DNA from: Desulfobacteraceae bacterium
GTDB lineage: Bacteria; Desulfobacterota; Desulfobacteria; Desulfobacterales; Desulfobacteraceae
Direction of reading: 5' to 3'
NCBI GenBank assembly: GCA_024225635.1
Contig: JAAEMK010000497.1
Location: 248,001-312,000 of the forward strand
DNA length: 64,000 nucleotides
This document shows, in pieces, positions 27,159 to 35,151 of the stretch (its first letter is position 1; each line of letters opens with the position of its first letter). The notes under the pieces were generated by a model, which was given only the letters and a program-made list of their open reading frames with translations, searched no databases and was not told the origin of the DNA. A program made the translations under genes and the position numbers.

Positions 27159-28895
27159 TCAGTCAATATAGAAAAGCAGGTCCTCCAGCTCATCGCAGAT
27201 GGCCCTGGCCTTTTCAAAATCCTTATCTTCCACGGCATCGGTGATCTCTTCCATGAGATCGATGATCTCGTCCTGGTCCTCCTTGGCGGCATTGTCCAGT
27301 TTCTCCCTGGCCAGGGTCAGGGTGCCGGTGATATCGGCGGGAATGGTCGCGGTTCCGGGATCGGCCTTGCCGGGTGTTTCGGCGGCCCCCATGGAGGTTT
27401 CCCCATTGATCTTTTCCCGGGAGTTTCGTATCCGGTCCGGATTTTCACAGGCGAAAACATTGTCGATCACGGCATTCAGTTTCCTTCCCGTCTTCTTTTC
27501 CACGGCTTCCAGTTTGAGGATGCCGTTCAGGTCCAGGTCGTATTGCAGGGTGATCATGCTGCCGGCTTCGCTGTTGGAGAGGTCAAACTGGTAACTGCCG
27601 ATGAGGATATTGTCCAAGGCATTTTGTTTCTCCCCCTGGAACACCTGGATCAGGGCGACCTCCTGGTTTTCCACCATGGTATAGAAGGTTTCCGTATGGG
27701 ACACCGGCAGCTTGGTGTTGCGCTGGATCAGGGGGACAAACACATGGGGATCCAGGCCCTCCTCATTGATTTCGGCGGCGGAGGTGCCAAAGGTGTACGG
27801 GGTGATGTCGATCAGCACCCCCGAGGTGTCGACCCCCATCTCCCTTGCCGCCTGGATACCGGCGCCCAGGGCCACGCACAGATCCGGGTCGATCTCCTTG
27901 CTGGGATCGATCTTGAGCTTCTCCTTGAGCATCCTTGCGATCATGGGGATGCGGGAGGAGCCCCCCACAAGGAGAATCCGGTCGATCCCCCCCGGGGTGA
28001 CGGCGGCGTCCCGGAGGGCCTTGGTCACCGACCGCATGGTTCTGTCGATGTCCTCCCGGATCATCTCCTCAAGCGCCTCCCGGGTAAGCTCCACGGAAAG
28101 ATGGATCTCTTCGGTGATGTGATCCGCTTCGATCCGGGTGGTATCGGCCCGGGACAATTCGATCTTAGCCTTTTCCGCGCAGGACTTGAGACGGGCCAGC
28201 ACCGCCCTGTTGTCCGTGACGTCCAGGCGGTGGTTCTGCTTGAGCTCCCGGACCAGCCACTGGATGATCCTGTCATCGAAATCATCCCCGCCAAGCCGGT
28301 TGTCACCGGTGCTGGCAAGGACCTCCACCACCCGGTCCTCGATCCTCACAATGGAGACATCAAAGGTGCCGCCCCCCAGGTCGTAGACCAGGATGGTGCG
28401 CTTGTCATCCCCGGCATTGCTCCCCTCATAGGCCAGGGCGGCGGCCGTGGGCTCATTGATGATCCGGACCACCTCAAGGCCCGCAATGGCGCCGGCCTCC
28501 TTGGTGGCCTGGCGCTGGGCATCCGTGAAATAGGCGGGCACCGTGATCACGGCATGGGCCACTTCCCGGCCCAGGGCTTTTTCCGCCTTCTCCTTGAGCT
28601 CTTGCAGGATGAGGGCGGAGATCTCCTGGGGGGTATAGCTCTTTCCGGCCAGGGGAATCTCTTTTTCCTCACCCATTTTTCGTTTTACGGAGAGAACGGT
28701 TCGCTCCGGATAGGCCACGGCCTGGTTCCTGGCCTTTGTTCCCACGATCAACCTGTCGTTGTCATCCACCCCCACGCAGGAGGGAAGAATCCCGTCATCG
28801 CCGTCCCGGAGAATCTCCGGACGGGTTGCGTGGACAAAGGCGACCTCGGAGTTGGTGGTGCCAAGATCGATGCCGATAATGAGGGGTTTGTTCAT
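27159..28895 (-). CDS. Hsp70 chaperone (DnaK-like, short form)
   Basis: 578 residues. The full actin-type ATPase domain is present (IGIDLGTTNSEVAF, VITVPAYFTDAQRQATKEAG, IINEPTAAALAY, VYDLGGGTFDVSI, LVGGSSRIPMI). A beta substrate-binding domain follows (FGTSAAEINEEGL, PLIQRNTKLPVSHTETF). The helical lid is cut short to an acidic coiled segment, and there is no DnaK-type C-terminal tail, so it is about 60 residues shorter than DnaK. It is encoded between GrpE and the zinc-ribbon protein. With its own J-like and GrpE partners it is a dedicated rather than the housekeeping chaperone. Myxococcus SglK with GrpS is an established precedent for a special-purpose pair. Confidence 0.93.
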   Translation of the reverse strand: MNKPLIIGIDLGTTNSEVAFVHATRPEILRDGDDGILPSCVGVDDNDRLIVGTKARNQAVAYPERTVLSVKRKMGEEKEIPLAGKSYTPQEISALILQELKEKAEKALGREVAHAVITVPAYFTDAQRQATKEAGAIAGLEVVRIINEPTAAALAYEGSNAGDDKRTILVYDLGGGTFDVSIVRIEDRVVEVLASTGDNRLGGDDFDDRIIQWLVRELKQNHRLDVTDNRAVLARLKSCAEKAKIELSRADTTRIEADHITEEIHLSVELTREALEEMIREDIDRTMRSVTKALRDAAVTPGGIDRILLVGGSSRIPMIARMLKEKLKIDPSKEIDPDLCVALGAGIQAAREMGVDTSGVLIDITPYTFGTSAAEINEEGLDPHVFVPLIQRNTKLPVSHTETFYTMVENQEVALIQVFQGEKQNALDNILIGSYQFDLSNSEAGSMITLQYDLDLNGILKLEAVEKKTGRKLNAVIDNVFACENPDRIRNSREKINGETSMGAAETPGKADPGTATIPADITGTLTLAREKLDNAAKEDQDEIIDLMEEITDAVEDKDFEKARAICDELEDLLFYID

Positions 28896-28913
28896 GTTTT
28901 GTTTCCTGTTGTT

Positions 28914-29693
28914 TTACTCGGTTACGATCACCTGGGCCGGCAGAATCACCTGGTTTTTGCGGATGAAACCGCTGGAGACCTCTGTGTGGACCATGCCCGG
29001 TTCCATCCCTTTGGCGGTGACCCGATCCACCGCGCGCATGGTTTCCGGGTCAAACTTTTCGCCTTCGGTGATAATGGGAAAGGTATCGGCCATGGCAAGG
29101 GCCTTGTCAAACTTGTTCAATGCCATCCCGTATCCCTGGACCAGGGCCCGAATTTTTTTGCGTCTCCAGAAAAAGATGGTTTTCGCGCTCTTCCGGCCCG
29201 CTTCCATGCCCCGTTTCAAGCTGTCCCGGACATCAAAGAAGAGGCGAAGGGTTTTTTCCTCGGCCGAATCGTGAATCCGGAGCTCCATGGCGTCGATATG
29301 GGTGATCTTTTCATCCATCAGGGTGATCAGCTTCCCGGTCCGGTCGACAAAGCCGTTGAAATCTTTCAGGACCTTGACGTTCTTTGCCTGTTCCCTGCTC
29401 TGGAGGTGGATCTCTTTTCTCAGGGATGCAAATTCACCCAGCAGGGTAAAAAGGTCCATTTGATCGACGCTGTTTGGATCATCCGGCGTCACGGGCGCTT
29501 CCAGATCCATGAGCCATGATTCAAAATCCGCCTTGACCAAGGTCTTCCAATCCTGCTCCAGACCGTATTGGGCCTCTTTCAAACGAACCCGCTTGTCTGA
29601 AAAGGAGCGGATCGCCTTCAACGATCTGAGCGTCACCTTCTGGTCCCAGAATTCCCTGGCCGATTTCATCTTATTCTTAATGGGTTCCATCAT
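28914..29693 (-). CDS. GrpE-family nucleotide exchange factor with extended N-terminus
   Basis: 259 residues. The last 60 or so residues are a clear GrpE head domain (EGEKFDPETMRAVDRV, GMVHTEVSSGFIRKNQVILPAQVIVTE). The preceding long helix carries a GrpE-like stalk (FNGFVDRTGKLITLMDE). The first 100 residues are an extra charged helical region, making it longer than the usual 180-200. It should release ADP from the Hsp70 encoded 18 bp downstream. It overlaps the upstream J-like gene by 17 bp, so translation is probably coupled. Confidence 0.85.
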   Translation of the reverse strand: MMEPIKNKMKSAREFWDQKVTLRSLKAIRSFSDKRVRLKEAQYGLEQDWKTLVKADFESWLMDLEAPVTPDDPNSVDQMDLFTLLGEFASLRKEIHLQSREQAKNVKVLKDFNGFVDRTGKLITLMDEKITHIDAMELRIHDSAEEKTLRLFFDVRDSLKRGMEAGRKSAKTIFFWRRKKIRALVQGYGMALNKFDKALAMADTFPIITEGEKFDPETMRAVDRVTAKGMEPGMVHTEVSSGFIRKNQVILPAQVIVTE

Positions 29694-29994
29694 CTTTTTG
29701 TTGAGCCTCCATCAAATCCTTTAGACCGGGAGAGGGCTTCTCCCGGGTTGCCGTAGTTTGCAGAAAATCATCCAGGGCTTCCGACCAGATCCGGTAGGCG
29801 CCGGCTGTGCCCATCACCCTTGATCTCACCCTTGCTCTCTTGTCTTTCAGGGCCTCATATGCCCGTGTTATCCGTTTGAATCGATCGGCATGGGTTTCAG
29901 GGGGAAACTGCTTCACAAGATCCAGGTAGGCGCGCCGGATCTCTTCATCCCCTGCGTCCTCCCCCACCCCCAATAACCTGTAATAAACGTACAT
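29677..29994 (-). CDS. J-domain-like protein lacking the HPD motif
   Basis: 105 residues. Residues 1-55 follow the J-domain pattern: YYRLLGVGEDAGDEEIRRAYLDL, then a loop, then FKRITRAYEALKDK. Where HPD should stand between helices II and III the sequence reads QFPPETHADRF. HPD is needed by known J-proteins to trigger Hsp70 ATP hydrolysis, so this one may recruit Hsp70 differently or be regulatory. A charged 50-residue tail has no Gly/Phe or zinc region. It lies between the scaffold protein (16 bp upstream) and grpE. Confidence 0.8.
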   Translation of the reverse strand: MYVYYRLLGVGEDAGDEEIRRAYLDLVKQFPPETHADRFKRITRAYEALKDKRARVRSRVMGTAGAYRIWSEALDDFLQTTATREKPSPGLKDLMEAQQKDDGTH

Positions 29995-30010
29995 CTCCCG
30001 TCCTTTTGTA

Positions 30011-32875
30011 TTAAAGTCCCATTTTTATGCCCAGAACAAAACTGGCCAGTTCTTTTGAGATATGGTGCCCGCTGATCTTGTTGGCAATATTGAACGCGCT
30101 TAAGGCGTCGTGGGCACAGGGAACATGCAGGGCAAAGCGAACCCCGGCCTGTCTGAATTCCTTCTGTGACTCAAGGCCCTTTCTCCCCACTGCCTTCAGA
30201 AGGATTTCAAAGGTGTCTATGAAGTCCCAGGCATACAGCTCTCGATCCGGGTGTCTCGCATTGTTCAGGACCCATCCGGCATCCTTTTTAAGCTCGTACA
30301 CCAGGTCATAGATCTCTGCGGCATAAAGCCCCTTGCAAAACACCTCCGCCACCTTGAAAAGCTTCCAATCGCCGTCGTCTTCCCAGGTGTCGTCATCATC
30401 CCAGTCGTCATCATCCCAGTCGTCATCATCTTCGTCCATGAAACCATCCATGAGACGCTCCATCATATCCTCAAGGGCGTTCTGCTGGTCGGGATCGATG
30501 TCAAAGGGAAATGGGCCGTTCCCGAACGGGGAATCAACCTGGCTGAAATCAAATTGCTCATAGGCCGTGCGCAAATGGTGCGGGGCCATGGGGGCAAGCC
30601 GTCTTGAGATTTTCCGAAGCCTCTCCTTTACGGGCTCTGCCGCAGAATCGATAATGGATGGAAAGGCACGGGCTTTTATTCTGTCTCCCCGGATGTGGGT
30701 CAGGGAAAGATGAAGGAATTCCATCAGAATCGACTCCGGCGTGTTGTCTTCCATGGCCGCGATTCGTTTGGCAAGCTCCCGGATCACCTGGTCTGTTGCG
30801 CCGCTGGCAGCCAGATCCGGGGCGATCTCGGTCAAATCCCGGGAATTGAGACGGGTAAGGATGGTTCCCCTTTTGTCCATGAACCAGGACGCGCAGTCGG
30901 ATTCATGGTACAGTTCCTTGAGTTGTTCGTCAACCGGCTTCAACAGGTAGAGGACCTCCCGGGAGGTCAACTCCGGTATTTGTTTTTTGAGTCCATTGAA
31001 AACCGACGGCATCCCCCTGGGTGCGCTGGAATAGACCGCGCCGGGGGCGGACAGGTCGATCTTGAAGAGGGCCAGCACTTTCATGGTCTGGACCGGGCTT
31101 AACCCCCGGGTCAGCTCTTCAAACACCTTTCTGGAAAATTTCCCGGTTTTAATGAGATCCCAAAGCAGGCGTTTTTCAGCAATACAGACCCCAAGGGAGG
31201 GCACTCCCATCTTTGCCGCCGCATCAAGATCCCCCATGGCCAGCCGGTATTTCAGCACGGTCAGCTTTCGGTTGGAGGCGATAATATGGGACAGGGCATA
31301 TTGCTCCAGGACTTCGCCATCATGGGGGGCTCTGCGGAACGCTTCCTTGAGGGCGGTCTCGGCCTTTCTGACGGCGCTTTTCCGGGAATATAGTTTTGCC
31401 AGCCGGAGGCAGGGCCGGGGATCGTCCGGGAACACCCCGGCCATGGTTTCAAGCAAAGGCGTGATGGCCTTGCGAAGGGCAGGGGAGTCAAGGGGAAGCC
31501 GCAACATCAATCCGTAGGCGTCCGGGTTCCCATTGTCCAGGGCCAGGGCCTGCCCGATGATGGTAAGGGCGATGAGATCCATCCCCTCTCCCCAGTCCTG
31601 ATCTTTGATCTGAATCGTGTCTTTGAAACCGATATCGCGAAAAAGGGAGTTTAACTGGTTCCTTACGGTAAACGCCCCGTCCGGGTTCAGAATGAGGTCC
31701 TGGGTGATCTCCACCAGAACATGGGCCCTGGCCAGGTTGCGCTCGGTGGTGTCCGGGAAGAGGTGGTCCAGCTGGTGCCAGAAAGCTTCCGTAAGGTCAT
31801 TGAAAAAACGGTCCTTGGGGGCAAGGGCCTTGATGAACAGCCGCTCCGCCCTGGCCCTTGACGGGAGCATCTTCTTAAACAGGGCCAGAACATCATCGGA
31901 CTGGCGGGTTTTCTCTACGATTCCCTGGCCGGCTGTTTCTGCCAGAAACTCCATGGCTTTACCGCGATCGGCGGCGGGAAGGGCGGCCACAAGCCCTGCG
32001 GCAGCCTGTTTGATCTTCGGGAAATTGTTTTCGGAAACCCCTTTTCCCAGGGCCCGGGCATGGGTTTCGCTGGAAAAGGCGTTGCCCCACAGCAGGGTTG
32101 CGGTTTCCCTGGTGCCGGGGGCCGAAGGTATCCCACCCTCCTTGGCATATGCGGTCAGGAGGGTCGGCACCGATGTCAGGGGAAATTCCTTGCCCAGCAG
32201 GGAGGAGGCCTTTTCCATCCCTTTTTGATCATCATTTACAAAGCTTGTCATGAGTTTGGCAAAGATCTTGATATCTGCGAAGGGCGATTTGCGGGGGACC
32301 GGTTTCAGTTCCTTGAGGGCTTTTTCCCAATGGCCCGCATTCATGGAAACACTCGCTTTTTCCAGACAGGCTTTCCCGCTGGCAAGGGCCGTATGCCCGG
32401 GAAGGGCGTCAAGAAGGGAAAGGCCGTCTTCAAGAACCGACCTGTTCCCGATCAGCCGCTCCATCTCCGGCATGGGATCGTTGCAGGACAGGAAATCCCC
32501 ATACAGGGCCACGCCCTTTTCAAGGGGCAGGAGGGTGAGGCTGGATTTTAAAATCGCCGGGGAAAGATCTTTTCCCGCCGGCAGGAATTCAACGGCGGAA
32601 GCCAGGACCACCCCTGCTTCTTTCATCATTTTCTTTTCCAGCAGCTGCCCATACCGCAGGAGATAGGCCTTGAACAGACAGGTCGAAAGGGTGTCGGGAT
32701 CAAACCCTGTTTTTTTAAGGTATTTAAAGGTCTTCAAGGCTTCACGGGCATTTCCGGCGGAGAGCTGCTGCTCCCCCTTGGCCGCCACCTGATCCAATGG
32801 CATGTCTGCAAAGGGTACCTTGGTATCGGTTGCCTTCTTTCGATTTTTACCGCGCTTCTTTTTTGCCTTTGCCAT
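30011..32875 (-). CDS. Large helical-repeat (TPR-like) protein of the Hsp70 operon
   Basis: About 954 residues, nearly all helical. The lysine-rich start (MAKAKKKRGKNRKKAT) is followed by TPR-like pairs (AAKGEQQLSAGNAREALKTFKYLKKTGF; RLAKLYSRKSAVRKAETALKEAFRRAP). Near residue 810 there is an acidic Trp/Asp repeat made of three 15-base units (30391-30435). No membrane helix or catalytic motif. It is the first gene of the operon and could be the client, scaffold or client-selecting partner of the chaperone. The start at 32875 is set by GGGAGAGG; the longer frame from 32902 lacks a site. I know no characterised homologue. Confidence 0.75.
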   Translation of the reverse strand: MAKAKKKRGKNRKKATDTKVPFADMPLDQVAAKGEQQLSAGNAREALKTFKYLKKTGFDPDTLSTCLFKAYLLRYGQLLEKKMMKEAGVVLASAVEFLPAGKDLSPAILKSSLTLLPLEKGVALYGDFLSCNDPMPEMERLIGNRSVLEDGLSLLDALPGHTALASGKACLEKASVSMNAGHWEKALKELKPVPRKSPFADIKIFAKLMTSFVNDDQKGMEKASSLLGKEFPLTSVPTLLTAYAKEGGIPSAPGTRETATLLWGNAFSSETHARALGKGVSENNFPKIKQAAAGLVAALPAADRGKAMEFLAETAGQGIVEKTRQSDDVLALFKKMLPSRARAERLFIKALAPKDRFFNDLTEAFWHQLDHLFPDTTERNLARAHVLVEITQDLILNPDGAFTVRNQLNSLFRDIGFKDTIQIKDQDWGEGMDLIALTIIGQALALDNGNPDAYGLMLRLPLDSPALRKAITPLLETMAGVFPDDPRPCLRLAKLYSRKSAVRKAETALKEAFRRAPHDGEVLEQYALSHIIASNRKLTVLKYRLAMGDLDAAAKMGVPSLGVCIAEKRLLWDLIKTGKFSRKVFEELTRGLSPVQTMKVLALFKIDLSAPGAVYSSAPRGMPSVFNGLKKQIPELTSREVLYLLKPVDEQLKELYHESDCASWFMDKRGTILTRLNSRDLTEIAPDLAASGATDQVIRELAKRIAAMEDNTPESILMEFLHLSLTHIRGDRIKARAFPSIIDSAAEPVKERLRKISRRLAPMAPHHLRTAYEQFDFSQVDSPFGNGPFPFDIDPDQQNALEDMMERLMDGFMDEDDDDWDDDDWDDDDTWEDDGDWKLFKVAEVFCKGLYAAEIYDLVYELKKDAGWVLNNARHPDRELYAWDFIDTFEILLKAVGRKGLESQKEFRQAGVRFALHVPCAHDALSAFNIANKISGHHISKELASFVLGIKMGL

Positions 32876-32968
32876 GAACCTCTCCCGCCGCTTTGATTCC
32901 AAGGTGCCATAGGGATGATCAGCAACCTCTATAACTCAATACCGTTGTCCCTATTTTAAAGAGCAACG

Positions 32969-32997
32969 ATCATATCAAACAAAGGGGACCATGCCAA
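32969..32997 (-). promoter_or_regulatory. Sigma70-type promoter of the Hsp70 operon
   Basis: On the - strand TTGGCA (32997-32992) and TATGAT (32974-32969) are 17 bp apart; transcription should start near 32962. No heat-shock sigma32 pattern (CTTGAA/CCCCAT) and no CIRCE repeat is present, so expression looks constitutive rather than heat-induced. Confidence 0.65.
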
Positions 32998-33205
32998 CAA
33001 TTGATTGACATCCCCCAACGGTTAAGTTACCTTTTCAGAATCATTCTCAATCTTCTTCAGCAGCACATTTTTATAGCACAGGCCGGAGCGCCTCACGGAT
33101 TGAACATCCAGGTTCAATACATCCCTGTCACGGGCATCACACTGCCCTGCCAGGGCTTTGACCGATAAACGGCAATTTGACGATTTAACCCAAAAGGAGG
33201 AGACA
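32998..33205 (+). promoter_or_regulatory. Patatin-gene promoter region with a Fur-like half box
   Basis: TTGACA (33005-33010) and TACCTT (33028-33033) are spaced 17 bp. Just after them AGAATCATTCTCAAT (about 33037-33051) resembles part of a Fur box. The leader would be about 165 bases; nothing else in it is recognised. Confidence 0.35.
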
Positions 33206-34303
33206 ATGGCCAAGAAACGGGCGATTGCACTGTCCGGGGGAGGACCGGTTGCAGGCATCGAGATCGGGGCGCTAAAGGCATTTGAAGAGAAAAACATCGA
33301 TTTTGACATCTATTCCTGCGCCTGCGTGGGAAGCTGGGTGGGATGTTTCTACAACAGCCTGCTCCCGGAGGAAGACAGGATCGCGGCCCTGGACCGATTC
33401 TTCCGGGAACAGATATTCCTGGAAGATGACGTTTATGAGAGCTTTCCCATCAATTATAAGGTTTTTCAGATGAATTACCTCCGGGATTACGGCAAGCTCA
33501 TGGAAAAGATCCTTGATTTCAACACCTACCGCTATCTTTTCCTTCCCCACAGGATGGCCGAATACGGCTGGAACTTCCTGAGCAACCCGCCCCGGGAAAT
33601 GAGTGATCTTTATTATTGCATCAGCGAAGGGCTTGCCTTGAATCCCTTCATGCGGTTCATGGCCCAGCTCCAGTATAAGATAGAGAAAAGCGGCATCGCG
33701 GGACTCATCAGCAGCCAGGGGTTCGTGGATAAGTTCATCGATTTCGACCAGCTGTTCAAGTGCGACAAGATCGTTTATATCAATGCCTACGATCTTTCCC
33801 GGAAAAAGATGGAGATCTTCATCAATCAACTGGAGCATCCCTATAATGATATTGATGCCGATGCCCTGATGGCGGGGTCAAGCGTCCTGCACTATACGGA
33901 AAACAGGACCGTGGACGGAAAGGAAAACCGCTATTGCGAAGGGGCGGTCATAGATACGGTCAACCTGGACGTGCTCTTGAACGACCACAAGGATCTGGAT
34001 GAGATATGGGTTATAAAAATTGCCGACTACAAAGAGGCGGCCCCCCCGAAAGACCTGGTGGAATCGGCGCTGGTCGGGGTGATGCTCCCCTTTAACACCA
34101 TATCGGAGGACGACATCCGGCTCTTCTCATACAGACTGGAGGAGCACAACAGGAAGAGTAAAAAAAAGATCCGGATGATCAACATCGAGATGAGCTACGG
34201 AGACCTCAACTATCACTGGAACCACGCCAACCTTGACCAGGGGATAAAGGTGGGGTACGAAGGCACGCTAAAGCAGATCGACGCATACAACAACGGCCGA
34301 TAA
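33206..34303 (+). CDS. Patatin-like protein with altered catalytic motifs
   Basis: 365 residues of patatin fold. The glycine-rich oxyanion loop is SGGGPVAGIEIGALKAF (residues 10-26). The nucleophile region reads CVGSWVG (Ser43) instead of G-x-S-x-G. The partner motif, normally D-G-A/G, reads CEGAVID with Glu245 where Asp is expected. It may be a lipase with a changed dyad or a non-catalytic lipid-binding protein. AAAAGGAGGAG precedes the chosen ATG. It is followed by a binding protein and a hybrid kinase on the same strand with short gaps, so a three-gene unit is possible. Confidence 0.75.
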   Translation: MAKKRAIALSGGGPVAGIEIGALKAFEEKNIDFDIYSCACVGSWVGCFYNSLLPEEDRIAALDRFFREQIFLEDDVYESFPINYKVFQMNYLRDYGKLMEKILDFNTYRYLFLPHRMAEYGWNFLSNPPREMSDLYYCISEGLALNPFMRFMAQLQYKIEKSGIAGLISSQGFVDKFIDFDQLFKCDKIVYINAYDLSRKKMEIFINQLEHPYNDIDADALMAGSSVLHYTENRTVDGKENRYCEGAVIDTVNLDVLLNDHKDLDEIWVIKIADYKEAAPPKDLVESALVGVMLPFNTISEDDIRLFSYRLEEHNRKSKKKIRMINIEMSYGDLNYHWNHANLDQGIKVGYEGTLKQIDAYNNGR

Positions 34304-34335
34304 CCGACCGGTTCCGCCAACCCGGAGAGCGTATC

Positions 34336-35082
34336 ATGAAAACCGCTGCAACCCGTTTTTTCATTGCCATGGCAGTTGTCTTTGCCGTTAAGGCAACTGC
34401 CGCCCAGGATCTTCCGGACCGCTTCGTGCTCAAGGTGGGCTATTTTGATTTTCCCGGCCTCACCTATGTTGATAAAAACGGAACCCCCGCAGGGCTTGTC
34501 AATGAGATCACCACTAAAACCCTGGACAACGCGAAGATCGCCTATACCATGGAAAGTTATCCCGCAGCCAGGTTATATGACTATCTCGCAAAGGGCAAGA
34601 TCCACCTGTTCAACGGCCTCGGCTCGATCCCCCTGGTAAAGGAGTCCGCCATCTCCGGCAAGGAAACCCTCTTTCCCCTGGAGATGAGGATCTACCACCG
34701 GGAAGACAGGGAGCCGGTGATCCGGAAGGAGCAGCTTGCCGGCCGTTCCGTTATTCTGATCAGAGGATTTACCTACAAGGACTGGGGGGGCTGGATCCGG
34801 AACAAAGGCAACAGGGTCAAATACTATGAGACAAACACCCATGAAGCGGCCTTCAGGATGCTCCGGAGAAACCGGGCCGATTATCTGCTGAACTACAAAT
34901 ACATAGGAGAAGACTGCCTGAAGAAATTTCCCATTCCCAACCTGGTGATCAAACCCCTGTTCCGCTGGCAATGCAGCTTTAACATCAGCAGATCCACACC
35001 CCATGCCGAGACCCTCTTGAAACGGCTCGAGCAGAGCTACTATGACCTCATCGCCAGGGGAGAACTGATACGCTATGATTAA
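34336..35082 (+). CDS. Periplasmic solute-binding-like protein (SBP family 3 type)
   Basis: 248 residues with a signal peptide cut near residue 23 (VKATAAQD). The two-lobed fold of amino-acid binding proteins is suggested by LKVGYFDFPGLTYVDKNGTPAGLVNEI and by the second lobe AGRSVILIRGFTYKDW. No transporter genes adjoin; instead a membrane hybrid kinase follows 69 bp later. It may therefore present a ligand to that sensor rather than to a permease. Confidence 0.75.
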   Translation: MKTAATRFFIAMAVVFAVKATAAQDLPDRFVLKVGYFDFPGLTYVDKNGTPAGLVNEITTKTLDNAKIAYTMESYPAARLYDYLAKGKIHLFNGLGSIPLVKESAISGKETLFPLEMRIYHREDREPVIRKEQLAGRSVILIRGFTYKDWGGWIRNKGNRVKYYETNTHEAAFRMLRRNRADYLLNYKYIGEDCLKKFPIPNLVIKPLFRWQCSFNISRSTPHAETLLKRLEQSYYDLIARGELIRYD

Positions 35083-35151
35083 TATGGCTGAAGTTGCGAT
35101 TTTTCCGACCGTTCAACCGGCTCCATCCTCCGACCGAAGGAAAAGCGTTCC

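Noticed and set aside
27003-29519. Very long + strand frame (over 800 codons) opposite hsp70 and grpE
   Set aside because: It is an antisense shadow of two well-recognised genes in GC-rich DNA; its translation is low-complexity, has no motif, and has no ribosome site.
30391-30435. Three 15-base tandem units as a possible CRISPR-like or satellite repeat
   Set aside because: They are in frame and encode an acidic Trp/Asp repeat of the large helical protein; no spacers.
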